From the NCBI GenBank assembly GCA_913057925.1, contig CAJXPG010000013.1, forward strand, positions 1-45,913: a stretch of 45,913 nucleotides of DNA. The letters are read 5' to 3'. Origin of the DNA: an uncultured Colwellia sp. (lineage in GTDB: Bacteria; Pseudomonadota; Gammaproteobacteria; Enterobacterales; Alteromonadaceae). The notes beneath the pieces were generated by a model, which did no database searches, was not told the origin of the DNA, and worked only from the letters and a program-made list of their open reading frames with translations. Positions 8,798 through 17,889 of the stretch are shown piece by piece. The stretch's first letter is position 1. Each line of letters opens with the position of its first letter. The position numbers and the translations under genes were made by a program.

Positions 8798-9703
8798 TTA
8801 CGCCGTCTCTTCAAGACCATGAGCCGAACGTAGTAGTGTTGTTTTTGATGTATTTAAATGCGTTTCCATCGCCGCTAAAACACCTGAGGTATTGCGTGCA
8901 AGTAATTGAGTGATAATGGCGATATGCTCTTCTATCGCCACTTTATTACGATCTCGTTCATCACCTTTATTCCATTGATAATGGTAGTGACAAATTAAAG
9001 ACACCACATCAAAGAACTGCATAAAGAATCTATTGCCAGAAGCGCGCTGTACTATGTAATGGAATTTGCGGTCAAGCTCACTTAATTCAGTATAACGATT
9101 ATCGACGTCAGCCAAAACTTCCATATGTTTATCTAACAATACCGATAATTCTTCCCAAACAGGATCATCTGCAGGGGTCGCCATTAACTGAGTGATAGAG
9201 TTCATTTCAAGAATACGTCTAAATTGCACTAACTCTAAAGCAAATTTTTCGTCAAACTTTATCATTTGCCATTTGGCACGAGGCTTTTTCTCAATCAAAC
9301 CAAAACGAGAGAATTTGATTAAAAACTCTCTTACCGTAATAGTGTTACAACCCGATGATTTAGCTAACTCAAGCTCAGAGAATTTATCCCCCGGAAGCAG
9401 TTTACCGTGGTTAATTAAATCTAAAAAATAGGTTTCAATGATTTCTTCTTTTGAAGATACGCTATTGCTAGTATCAAAGTAATCTGACTCGATAGGTAAC
9501 CGAACTACCGTTTTATGGTTCTCATTAATTTCAATAACACCTTTATTGGCGAGCTCTTTTAACGCAGTTCGAATGGTAGTACGACTAACATTTAACTGTT
9601 TAGCGAGGGTGTTATCTTTTAATATAATGTTATTGACACTTTCAGCTTCTGAAAAAGATTTCAATATGCTGTTTGCGGTTGTTTGAATCAGGTGACTTTG
9701 CAT
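8798..9703 (-). CDS. GntR-family regulator with two winged helices and an FCD domain
   Basis: 301-residue transcription factor. Residues about 22-68 form a GntR winged helix (LAKQLNVSRTTIRTALKEL), about 84-143 form a second complete one (GKLLPGDKFSELELAKSSG then TVREFLIKFSRFGLIEK), and about 150-290 form an FCD ligand domain with candidate metal ligands D211, H215, H260 and H282. Ordinary FadR/FCD members carry a single DNA-binding domain of about 70 residues before FCD, so the duplication is real rather than a start-site error. FCD proteins usually sense sugar acids or organic acids. Its position beside sulfatases and near a fucose-dehydrogenase-like gene suggests control of this polysaccharide locus, with a fuconate-like inducer as an inference. 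Confidence 0.88.
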   Translation of the reverse strand: MQSHLIQTTANSILKSFSEAESVNNIILKDNTLAKQLNVSRTTIRTALKELANKGVIEINENHKTVVRLPIESDYFDTSNSVSSKEEIIETYFLDLINHGKLLPGDKFSELELAKSSGCNTITVREFLIKFSRFGLIEKKPRAKWQMIKFDEKFALELVQFRRILEMNSITQLMATPADDPVWEELSVLLDKHMEVLADVDNRYTELSELDRKFHYIVQRASGNRFFMQFFDVVSLICHYHYQWNKGDERDRNKVAIEEHIAIITQLLARNTSGVLAAMETHLNTSKTTLLRSAHGLEETA

Positions 9704-9720
9704 TATATATCCTTTATATA

Positions 9721-9738
9721 AAGTATTAATCAGTACTT
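9721..9738. promoter_or_regulatory. Imperfect palindrome upstream of the GntR gene
   Basis: AAGTATTAATCAGTACTT is an imperfect dyad (AAGTA/TACTT outer arms) 18-35 bases before the GntR start codon. Its position suits autoregulation. It does not resemble the long repeat at 24919 and 35649. Confidence 0.35.
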
Positions 9739-9960
9739 ATATTTTTGTTGTTTATAAATAGTAACATCATTTAAGTGTATTTATTAAAATATTAGATGTT
9801 TTTATCTGTAAATAAACAAAAAAGTTAATAGATTTTTCATTCTGCGCCTTGATTCAATAATATTATGCTTTAAATATCTATATTCATACGACTGAAACCT
9901 GTAACTCCAGCAACAATTGCTCGCCGCTAATTTACGTTAGAGAACTAGATATGGCATTTA

Positions 9961-10296
9961 TTATTTTTTTAGGCTGGCTAAGTAGATATCCATCCGTTTA
10001 CTACCAATAATTGCAGTTATTTCATTTTTCTTTTGAGCTTTGATTGGCTTACTGGCAGTTTTAAAAGCCCCCTTGTCACCTTTGTAATCACGTTTAACAG
10101 ACTTAAGTAACTTTTGCTCCTCTAGCAATAATTGATAAATCTGTGCTTTTTCATCATCACTTAGGGGAAGCACTTGGGTATAACCCGCCATTTTTTTCTG
10201 AGCTTTCTTTTCTGATTTATCTGCCGCGTGTGCGCTAAAGGTAAACATAGCGACAAGCAACACTGTACAAGTCAAAATTATTATATTAGTTTTCAT
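9961..10296 (-). CDS. Small Lys-rich secreted protein
   Basis: 111 residues: a clear signal peptide (1-24, cleaved after AHA), then an 87-residue helical, very Lys-rich mature domain (about one fifth lysine) with LSDDEKAQIYQLLLEEQKLL. The pattern resembles the LTxxQ/Spy-CpxP style of small periplasmic helix proteins, but the match is too weak to name. It follows sulfatase C in the same direction with a strong hairpin between, so it probably has its own promoter or is expressed by read-through. A positively charged periplasmic protein in a sulfated-glycan locus could bind anionic oligosaccharides, which is speculation. Confidence 0.7.
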   Translation of the reverse strand: MKTNIIILTCTVLLVAMFTFSAHAADKSEKKAQKKMAGYTQVLPLSDDEKAQIYQLLLEEQKLLKSVKRDYKGDKGAFKTASKPIKAQKKNEITAIIGSKRMDIYLASLKK

Positions 10297-10359
10297 ACTT
10301 TCACCTACTTTTTAGTTTTAGTTTTGTTAAGCAAAGTATGAACGTTTCTTCCGCGTTAA

Positions 10360-10389
10360 ATGTCGTTTGCTTTTTAAAGCAAACGACAT
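10360..10389 (-). terminator. Terminator of sulfatase C
   Basis: Perfect 14-bp arms ATGTCGTTTGCTTT/AAAGCAAACGACAT separated by two bases, 34 bases after the sulfatase stop. Confidence 0.65.
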
Positions 10390-10422
10390 ACGGTTTAAAC
10401 GCTCATTAATTGAGTTGTTACC

Positions 10423-12018
10423 CTACTCGGTAAACTCTGCAAAGCTACCAACCCGATTTTTTAACTCTTGAGCAAGCTCTTGTTTTAATTGCTCAACAAT
10501 TTTTTTATTTTCTGGGTTATCAATAACATTATTTCTTTCTTTTGGGTCATCTAAGTAACGGTAAAGCTGATCTTTAGCAAAGTAATTTTCTTCACCATAA
10601 GTTTTAACAACCAATGCTTCTAGTCCTCGGCCACCTGGTGTTCCCCCCATGTGCATCCAAGGTAAATCTTTGGCACTTTTACCTTTACCCTGTTTCAATT
10701 TTTTACGCTCTGACATTGGCATATCAAGCTTTTCTTGAGGCACACGATAGGCAATGTATTTCCAACCGTCTTTAATAATTGCACGAGTTACACCAATCTC
10801 TGAAATCAAACTGTCTCGCCACTCGCTATTATCACCTTGATAAAGCGGTACCATCGATTGACCATCTGTTTTAGGTGCAGATTTAACTTGTGCTAACTCA
10901 TAGATAGTTGGTGCAATATCAATGTTGGCAACAATGTCATCACTTCGACGACCGCCTTTAAATTTATCGCCAAACCAAACAAATGATGGTGTTAACGTGC
11001 CGCCTTGATACATGCTGCCTTTGCCGCCTTCTACGCCGTGATCGTTAAAGTAAACAATAATGGTGTTATCAAGTTTGTTGGTTTTCTCTAGTTTAGAGAT
11101 TAACGCGCCAACAGCATCATCTAGCCATAAAACATCGGTAGCTCGTTTCTCTAAGCCATGTTGTTTAATTCTTTGGGTGATACTGTCACGTGAAGGTTGT
11201 ACCTTAGGGATATCTCCATCAGCTAACAAGCCAACAGGTGTCATGCGTACATCACCTTTATATTTACTACCTTGCTTATGTGGACCATGCTCTAGTGTAG
11301 TGGCAAAATATAAGAAGAAAGGTTGTTGCTTTTCTTTTGCAAGATCGAGGAAGTTCATCGCTCCTTCAGTGATCCAATCTTGGTTATGAGCTTCTAGTGC
11401 TTTAGGATATTGTCCTGGAACATTACCGGTATAAATTCTATCGGCAAAATCAAAACCGTTTTCTTTATAGGCATGGATTTGTGCTTGTTGATTTTCAACT
11501 AATTGCTTAATAATCTCAGGTTTAGTGACATCGGCTTTACGACTAATTTTATTGGGAATATGGCTTTCAATCACATGGTTTTTACCAACACCACCAGTGA
11601 AGTAACCGTTTTGGCTTAATGTTTTCGCAATATTGTCATTTTTTGGTTCAATATGCGTATTAAAAGCAACATTGGCTTGACCGTATTTTTTAAGATCTTT
11701 AGTAAATCGGCTGTTAGTTGCACGACTAGCTAAGTTGCCTGTTAACACTGAAAAACGACTCGGTGTACAAACGGTACTGGTTGCATACATTTGATCAAAG
11801 ATAATACCTTCACTCGATAAGCGATCGATATTTGGCGTAAGGTTTAATGCTTTACCGTTTTCATCACGCCCTTCTTTTAAGTAGTTAAAATCAATACGGT
11901 GTTGATCATCAGTAACAACTAAAATGATATTTGGTTTTTCTGGGCTTTGTGCATAAAGCGTCGCAGACGTTAATGAAACAGCTAATAACGTGGTTAGTTT
12001 TGACAGGGTACTTCGCAT
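10423..12018 (-). CDS. Secreted sulfatase C (S1 family)
   Basis: 531 residues with signal peptide (1-23, cleaved after YAQ region). Formylglycine-type sulfatase that removes sulfate esters. The active-site motif is C84-T-P-S-R88, which a maturase would convert to formylglycine. Ca-binding Asp pair in VVTDDQ (37-38), GKNH in the middle, and YFNDHG as the C-terminal metal block are present. The GKNH in place of the commoner GKWH, and DHG in place of DNG, set it apart from its neighbours. It is third in the leftward sulfatase group, separated from sulfatase B by a terminator, so it likely has its own promoter at about 12019-12148. The natural substrate is unknown; a sulfated fucan is inferred from context. 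Confidence 0.88.
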   Translation of the reverse strand: MRSTLSKLTTLLAVSLTSATLYAQSPEKPNIILVVTDDQHRIDFNYLKEGRDENGKALNLTPNIDRLSSEGIIFDQMYATSTVCTPSRFSVLTGNLASRATNSRFTKDLKKYGQANVAFNTHIEPKNDNIAKTLSQNGYFTGGVGKNHVIESHIPNKISRKADVTKPEIIKQLVENQQAQIHAYKENGFDFADRIYTGNVPGQYPKALEAHNQDWITEGAMNFLDLAKEKQQPFFLYFATTLEHGPHKQGSKYKGDVRMTPVGLLADGDIPKVQPSRDSITQRIKQHGLEKRATDVLWLDDAVGALISKLEKTNKLDNTIIVYFNDHGVEGGKGSMYQGGTLTPSFVWFGDKFKGGRRSDDIVANIDIAPTIYELAQVKSAPKTDGQSMVPLYQGDNSEWRDSLISEIGVTRAIIKDGWKYIAYRVPQEKLDMPMSERKKLKQGKGKSAKDLPWMHMGGTPGGRGLEALVVKTYGEENYFAKDQLYRYLDDPKERNNVIDNPENKKIVEQLKQELAQELKNRVGSFAEFTE

Positions 12019-12148
12019 AATTATTCTCTAAAATTTATCAAAAAGTATTTCTATAACGCATTGTGCGCTTTACCTATAATAAACACACTTTGTATTATTA
12101 AACAACAGTCTTTACAAAATCTTTGCATTCAGACGTTGGTTGGTAAAA

Positions 12149-12194
12149 TAAAAAGCCCACCAAACCTGATTCACTTCGGTTGTAGCGGACTTTT
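12149..12194 (-). terminator. Terminator of sulfatase B
   Basis: On the minus strand AAAAGTCC...ACAACC pairs with GGTT...GGGCTTTT and is followed by a T-rich run (TTTTTATTTTA). It lies 28 bases after the sulfatase B stop. Confidence 0.6.
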
Positions 12195-12221
12195 AATGCG
12201 TTAAATGATGAATGCTATGGC

Positions 12222-13715
12222 TTATTTAGTCGGCCAAGCATCTACTGGTTTATAGCTTGAATCATTGTAGTCAGCACCGGTGTGACTCTTTTCTGCCGAA
12301 ACTAAAAAGGCTTTCAATTTCTTTTTCATTGCCGATGCTCGCTCTGGGTGTTTATTGATGATATCAGTGGTTTCACCTCGATCATCTGCCATATTATATA
12401 GCTCTGATTTTGCTTTTTTCCCCATGGACATAACAAGCTTAAAATCACCATCAATTAACGTTGCAGTCTTACGGTGGCGAAATGGGATTGGCTCTGGTCG
12501 CTTAAAGTCTGGCTCACTGCCGTTCAATAACGGTAAGATGCTCACGCCATCAATAGGACGGTTATCAGGCATTTTATAGCCAACTAAATCAACTAAAGTA
12601 GGTAAGTAATCAAGCGTTGACGTAGGTTGAGCCATAACACTGCCTGGTTTAATTTTACCCGGCCAAGCAATAACAGTAGGTACTCTTACACCCCCTTCAT
12701 ATAACGAACGTTTTCTGCCACGCAAGCCATCAGTAATACCGGCATACCTGTCTTTACCTTTTTTAACTTTGTCTACCTCTGCTGATGACTTTTTACCTTC
12801 GGGACCATTATCACTGGTAAAGGTAATCAAGGTATTATCCGCAACACCTAAGCGCTTAAGCTCTTTTCTTAATCGGCCTATTTGTTCATCCATTTCAGTA
12901 ATAGAGCCGTAGTAATGCGCTACACCGTCTTTTACACCTTTATCTGTATAATATTTATGAAGTTCAGGGCTAGCATGTACTGGCGCATGAGGGGCGTTAA
13001 ACCATATCACCGTAAAGAAAGGCTGCTTTTTAGCAACAGCTCCCTCAATAAATGGTAAAGCTTTATCCATTACGATACGTCCAGCTCCACCTTTATAGGC
13101 AGGATCATCCATATTCACTGGCACACCATTAACATAGAAAGGGTTTCCTCCACCCCCGCCTTTCTTCTTTTTCTTCTTTTTAGGTGTTGCATTAGGATCT
13201 GTCCAAGTGGCAATGGAAGACTCAACAACGAATGATTCATCATAGCCATGCCAAGATGCAGGGGAGTAGTTTTCAGCAGGTTTTCGCTTATCACCCTTAG
13301 AAGAATCTGTCTTACTCAATGTACCTAAATGCCATTTACCAAAATGACCTGTGGTATAACCTTTGTCTTTTAATACTTCGGCAATGGTAATTTCTTGTTT
13401 AGGAAGATGACCTATGTTCGCGCTAAAAATACCATAACGAAAATAATGACGACCAGTAACAAAAGTGCCACGCGTTGGAGAACACACTGGGCCACCCGCA
13501 TGAAAATTAGTCATAACTGCGCCTTCGTTGGCAATTTGATCTAAATTGGGGGTTTCAATAACTTTATTACCAGTAAACCCGGTATCTCCATAACCTAAAT
13601 CATCTGCCATCATCAAAATGATATTAGGGCGCCTTTCATCAGCAATCGCCGATGTTGCTGAGCATAAAGCCATCAGTGCGACTAAGCCAGTCAGTTTCTT
13701 TGTTATTTTAATCAT
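12222..13715 (-). CDS. Secreted sulfatase B (S1 family)
   Basis: 497 residues with signal peptide MIKITKKLTGLVALMALCSA.. (1-25). Active-site motif C78-S-P-T-R82, Ca-binding MMADDLG, GKWHLG, APHAP and TSDNGP, and the SLYEGGVRVP strand are all standard for S1 sulfatases. The start at 13715 is chosen because AAGAAGA lies eight bases upstream and it places the signal peptide at the N-terminus; the frame is open back to 13763. An odd low-complexity insert, seven lysines followed by five glycines at residues 179-190, sits in a surface loop. It follows sulfatase A by 99 bases, so the two are probably co-transcribed. Confidence 0.9.
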   Translation of the reverse strand: MIKITKKLTGLVALMALCSATSAIADERRPNIILMMADDLGYGDTGFTGNKVIETPNLDQIANEGAVMTNFHAGGPVCSPTRGTFVTGRHYFRYGIFSANIGHLPKQEITIAEVLKDKGYTTGHFGKWHLGTLSKTDSSKGDKRKPAENYSPASWHGYDESFVVESSIATWTDPNATPKKKKKKKGGGGGNPFYVNGVPVNMDDPAYKGGAGRIVMDKALPFIEGAVAKKQPFFTVIWFNAPHAPVHASPELHKYYTDKGVKDGVAHYYGSITEMDEQIGRLRKELKRLGVADNTLITFTSDNGPEGKKSSAEVDKVKKGKDRYAGITDGLRGRKRSLYEGGVRVPTVIAWPGKIKPGSVMAQPTSTLDYLPTLVDLVGYKMPDNRPIDGVSILPLLNGSEPDFKRPEPIPFRHRKTATLIDGDFKLVMSMGKKAKSELYNMADDRGETTDIINKHPERASAMKKKLKAFLVSAEKSHTGADYNDSSYKPVDAWPTK

Positions 13716-13814
13716 ATCGTTATCTTCTTCTTGTAAGTGCTTGTTCATTACGATAGCAAGCAATAAAGTATAATTTGTATGCCTTGGTAATCATTGTGAA
13801 CAACAATAAATGTA

Positions 13815-15401
13815 CTAAATTTTTACATTTTTGGTTAACAGTTTTTGCCACTTCTTCAGTGACTTTTCATCAATTTCATCATTATTTGCAATAGCTTCAC
13901 CATGGCTTCGCCCTTTAGCTACATAGGTAGCCAATAACTTTGTTAGGTTACCTACCACCTCAGGATTCGCTGCGTGCACACTAACCCGCTCAGTTGGATC
14001 TATTTGCAAGTTAAAGAGCTGAATATCGCCAGCCTCTTTAACTGGATTGTGTTTATCTTTCGGGTTTAAGCGACGCGTACCACCAGCTTTATGCAAGACT
14101 AACTTCCATTTACCTTGAGCGATGGCGTAGTAGCCTGCATCAGAGTGATAAACAACACCGCGCTTTGTTTCAGCTTGCTTTTTACCTGCTAAAACAGGTA
14201 AAAAGCTCACGCTGTCTTCGCCCGCATTGTCGGCAAGTTTTACGCCTGTGATGTCCGCAACAGTTGCCATCATATCGACCAACGAACCATGGTGATCTGT
14301 TTTAGTTCCGCCCTTAACTGTATTTGGCCAGCGAACAATAAAAGGTACGCGATGACCACCTTCATATAACGAGCCTTTCAATCCACGATAGTCCATGCTA
14401 GAAAAGTGCCCTTTAGCTTGCATTGGCTCTAGTTTAGAGCCAGGCGAGGTACCATTGTCTGAGGTAAAAACAACTAAGGTATTGTCAGTAATATTTAACT
14501 TATCTAAAGCACTCATTAAGCGACCAATTTCATGATCCATTTCCATAGTGAAATCACCATGTGCGCTCAAGCCACTTTTGCCGATAAACTTGTCACTAGG
14601 CACAATTGGAGTATGTGGTGAATTTAGCGGCACATAAACAAAGAAAGGCTTTTCAGGGCTCGACTTCTGCTGGTGCTCGATCCAATTTATCGCCTTATCA
14701 ATAAAAGTTTTTTGCACTTGGTCTTGTTTAAAGCCTTTTGCTGCCCAGCCGGTTTTAGCGCCTTCTAACCCGAAAGCTTTAACTGACTTTTTATCTGTTA
14801 AATAAACCAAATCACCTTGTACTTGTGTATTTTCAATATAAGCATGGGGCGACATGTTAAGTGAAGCAGAGATGCCATAATAATAGTCAAACCCATTACT
14901 ATTTGGCCCGTTGCTTATAGGTTTGGACAAGTCTGCATTTTTGCCATAGCCACGATGAATTTTTTTACCATCGCTACTTGCCATATCCATGCCTAGATGC
15001 CATTTTCCAGTCATGGCAGTGGCATAACCTTGTTTCTTCAGCAGTGATGCAATAGTTTCTCGCTTAGGGTCAATCATATGTTGACTGTAGCCACCATAAA
15101 CGCCATTTTTCAGACTTGTACGCCAAGCATAGCGTCCTGTCATAATCCCATAACGCGTTGGTGTACAAACACTTGAATTAGAATGCACATTACTAAATGT
15201 CATCCCTTGCTCAGCCAATTTTTTCAGGTTAGGTGTGGGGATTTTCCCTTCGGAGTTATAAGCTGTTGTATCTCCTTGCCCCATATCATCTGCCAAAATA
15301 TAGATAATATTAGGTTGCTCAGCGGCACTAACATTGGCGGTAATCGCTGATAAAACCAATGCACCATAGAGTACCAACTTTTTTGGTGAGGTAATTTCCA
15401 T
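13815..15401 (-). CDS. Secreted sulfatase A (S1 family)
   Basis: 528 residues with signal peptide MEITSPKKLVLYGALVLSAI.. (cleavage near VSA-A at 26). Active-site motif C79-T-P-T-R83, Ca site in ILADDMG, GKWHLG, SPHTP, TSDNGT and GSLYEGGHRVP are present. Two starts are possible: 15401 (AAGG seven bases upstream, compact signal peptide) and 15443 (AGGA upstream, but a 20-residue extension before the hydrophobic core). I prefer 15401. It is the first gene of the leftward sulfatase group and is divergent from moxR, sharing an intergenic region of about 570 bases with it. Confidence 0.88.
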   Translation of the reverse strand: MEITSPKKLVLYGALVLSAITANVSAAEQPNIIYILADDMGQGDTTAYNSEGKIPTPNLKKLAEQGMTFSNVHSNSSVCTPTRYGIMTGRYAWRTSLKNGVYGGYSQHMIDPKRETIASLLKKQGYATAMTGKWHLGMDMASSDGKKIHRGYGKNADLSKPISNGPNSNGFDYYYGISASLNMSPHAYIENTQVQGDLVYLTDKKSVKAFGLEGAKTGWAAKGFKQDQVQKTFIDKAINWIEHQQKSSPEKPFFVYVPLNSPHTPIVPSDKFIGKSGLSAHGDFTMEMDHEIGRLMSALDKLNITDNTLVVFTSDNGTSPGSKLEPMQAKGHFSSMDYRGLKGSLYEGGHRVPFIVRWPNTVKGGTKTDHHGSLVDMMATVADITGVKLADNAGEDSVSFLPVLAGKKQAETKRGVVYHSDAGYYAIAQGKWKLVLHKAGGTRRLNPKDKHNPVKEAGDIQLFNLQIDPTERVSVHAANPEVVGNLTKLLATYVAKGRSHGEAIANNDEIDEKSLKKWQKLLTKNVKI

Positions 15402-15443
15402 TAAAATGCCTTTAGCTAGCGCTACGTTATGCTTTATGTTCAT

Positions 15444-15969
15444 ACAATTTCCTGCTCCCAAAACTCAAGTAAATATCTAAATAAGCGGCTGTGAAGCTCA
15501 TGTTGTCATCACTGCAACAATAAAAATGCTCATAAGCTACCGCTACAACAAAGGTTATTATTAATTTAAAGCAACCTTTAAGTCGTAATATTACTTAATT
15601 ATGCGACAACAGTGATTTTATTATGTAAAAGACAATAACAAGTCGAAATGTAAAGATCAATTATTGGAAAAGCTTACAATTAAGCATCAACAACAACCCA
15701 ACTCTTTGATTAAAAGAAAATTAATCAACCAAGCTAAAAAAAACACAATGTAAAAGCCGCTGTTTTTTACATAACTTTACATAGCCAAAACTATACGCAG
15801 TGCGTTAACCTCAGTACACTAAAATGACTGTTATAATTAATAATCAAACTAAAGTGCTTTTCTAGTGAAGTACTTTCATCGATATACAACAATACACCAA
15901 CAGACTTCTTTTCCACTATTGGATAAAGGCTAGACTTAACGTCAACACTACTGGTTACGTTAACTAAAG
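15444..15969. other. Divergent promoter region of sulfatase A and moxR
   Basis: About 525 AT-rich bases without a credible gene. It includes GTAATATTAC (15585-15594) and a TGCGACAAC core at 15602-15610 that equals the inner part of the long repeats at 24919 and 35649. A GTCG lies 18 bases to its left, which gives a weak, degenerate third copy of that element. No other strong signal was seen. Confidence 0.4.
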
Positions 15970-16968
15970 ATGAGCATAGATATGACAACAAACCACCATC
16001 ACTCGCAAGATTTAATGGCCAGCATTGATAAGTTACGAAAAGAAGTAGCGAAAGTTATCGTTGGCCAAGAAGAGTTAATTGAACGACTAATCATTGCGCT
16101 GCTGTGTCAAAGTCACGTATTGATCGAAGGCATTCCTGGCTTAGCAAAAACCTTAACGGTAAATACGTTAGCACAAGCCTTAGGGTTAAGTTTCAATCGC
16201 GTGCAATTCACCCCCGATTTATTACCCGGCGATTTAACTGGTACGCAAATATATAATCCAAGCAATGGTCAGTTTGATACGCAAAAAGGCCCTATCTTTG
16301 CCAATATTATCCTAGCTGATGAAATCAATCGCTCACCCGCTAAAGTACAATCAGCCTTACTTGAAGCAATGCAAGAAAAACAAGTTACCTTGGGAAAAAC
16401 GATTCACCCATTACCTAAACCTTTTTTAGTATTAGCAACCCAAAACCCGATAGAGCAGGAAGGTACTTACCCGTTACCTGAAGCGCAAGTTGACCGCTTT
16501 ATGTTTAAGTTAAAGGTTGTTTACCCAAGTTTTGAAGAAGAGTTAATCGTATTACAACGCATGTCTACTCCTAACCGCGATAAACCAAGCATTGAACCGG
16601 TATTTAATCTTGATGAATTAACTTACCTTTGTAACAAAGTCGGCGAAATACATCTAGCTGAGAGTTTAGAAAAATACATTCTGCATTTAGTGACAGCAAC
16701 ACGTAAACCAAAGCAATATGACTTAGCAATTACCGATATGATCCGTTTTGGTGCTTCGCCAAGAGCAAGCATTAATTTAGCAATGGCAGCTAGAGCCTAT
16801 GCGCTGTTACAAGGTCGAGATCATGTTCAGCCGAGCGACATTCGAAATTTGGCTCCTGATATTTTACGTCATCGTATTGCTTTGAGTTATAAAGCCGAAG
16901 CGCAAAATATAGATTCAGATCAGTTAATTGAACAAATCCTCGCCCATGTTGCGATCCCCAATGATTAA
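15970..16968 (+). CDS. MoxR-family AAA+ ATPase
   Basis: 332 residues, cytoplasmic. The Walker A motif is GIPGLAKT (54-61) and Walker B is LADEIN (115-120), followed by the MoxR-typical SPAKVQSALLEAMQEKQVTL, the sensor ATQNPIEQEGTYPLPEAQVDRF and the C-terminal lid FGASPRAS. MoxR ATPases act with VWA-domain partners as chaperone-like complexes that mature or insert cofactors into envelope proteins. It is first in a six-gene operon; the DUF58 gene starts 27 bases later. A second ATG at 15982 is an alternative start. Confidence 0.95.
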   Translation: MSIDMTTNHHHSQDLMASIDKLRKEVAKVIVGQEELIERLIIALLCQSHVLIEGIPGLAKTLTVNTLAQALGLSFNRVQFTPDLLPGDLTGTQIYNPSNGQFDTQKGPIFANIILADEINRSPAKVQSALLEAMQEKQVTLGKTIHPLPKPFLVLATQNPIEQEGTYPLPEAQVDRFMFKLKVVYPSFEEELIVLQRMSTPNRDKPSIEPVFNLDELTYLCNKVGEIHLAESLEKYILHLVTATRKPKQYDLAITDMIRFGASPRASINLAMAARAYALLQGRDHVQPSDIRNLAPDILRHRIALSYKAEAQNIDSDQLIEQILAHVAIPND

Positions 16969-16995
16969 CGCGCAACTTAACGCTGAGGTTGAAAG

Positions 16996-17889
16996 ATGTT
17001 AGATCACTTTGAACAGCGTTTACAGCAATTGCAATTATATTGTCGCCATAAAAGTAACCACCTTTTATCGGGGCATTACCATAGTGCGTTTAAAGGTCAT
17101 GGTATCGAGTTTGATGAGGTTCGCCCTTATAACGTCGGCGATGATGTCAGAAGTATTGATTGGAATGTTACCGCCCGAACAGGTGAAGTACATATAAAGC
17201 GTTTTCATGAAGAGCGCGAACTTAACCTTCTTTTTATTGTCGACCACTCACCATCCTTTGCTTGGTCAAGTGCTGAAAATAACCGCCTGTATAGTGCAGC
17301 GCAGTTTTGTGGTCTATTAGGCTCAGCAGCATTGGCAAACAATGATCGCATTGGTTTATTGCAATTTAGTGACGAGGTGAACGATTATTTACCGCCAACA
17401 CGGGGGAGAAGTCAATTAATGCGCTGCTTGAGTAAAATACTATTACCGCCTGCTCAAGTGAAGCACACCTGCATTAACCAAGTTTTAAAACATCTAGGTG
17501 AACTCAGTCTTAAACGCTCAATCGTCGTATTGATTTCAGATTTCTTTACCGAAGAAACCTATCAAGAAAACTTGGCTATATTAGCAAGAAAGCATGAAGT
17601 TTTAGCAATTGCACTAGATGATGAAAAAGAGAAAAGCCTGCCTTCACGCGGTTTATTTCAACTTACAGATAGTGAAAATTGTCAACAACAAACCATTGAC
17701 TGTAATAATAATCATGCACGTGAACAATATCTGCAAAACATGCACAAAAGGCTCAAGCACCGTCAGGCACAATTTTCCCATTGTGGCGTCGACTTGTTAA
17801 CTCATGGTTTATCTGACGATCCGATAGAGACATTGCTCGCTTTTTTTCATACTCGTCGTCAACGAGTTGAAGGAGAAACAGGTGGTTAA
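16996..17889 (+). CDS. DUF58 protein of the MoxR/Bat operon
   Basis: 297 residues with the hallmark DUF58 block (GxGIEFDEVRPYNVGDDVRSIDW at residues about 34-56, then TARTGEVHIKRFHEERE). A VWA-like fold follows, with VDHSPSF in the place of the metal-ion-dependent adhesion site. DUF58 proteins accompany MoxR ATPases almost universally and probably form part of the complex; biochemical function is not established. It lacks membrane segments, unlike many longer homologues. Start ATG follows GAGG. Its 3' end overlaps the next gene by 8 bases, indicating translational coupling. Confidence 0.93.
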   Translation: MLDHFEQRLQQLQLYCRHKSNHLLSGHYHSAFKGHGIEFDEVRPYNVGDDVRSIDWNVTARTGEVHIKRFHEERELNLLFIVDHSPSFAWSSAENNRLYSAAQFCGLLGSAALANNDRIGLLQFSDEVNDYLPPTRGRSQLMRCLSKILLPPAQVKHTCINQVLKHLGELSLKRSIVVLISDFFTEETYQENLAILARKHEVLAIALDDEKEKSLPSRGLFQLTDSENCQQQTIDCNNNHAREQYLQNMHKRLKHRQAQFSHCGVDLLTHGLSDDPIETLLAFFHTRRQRVEGETGG

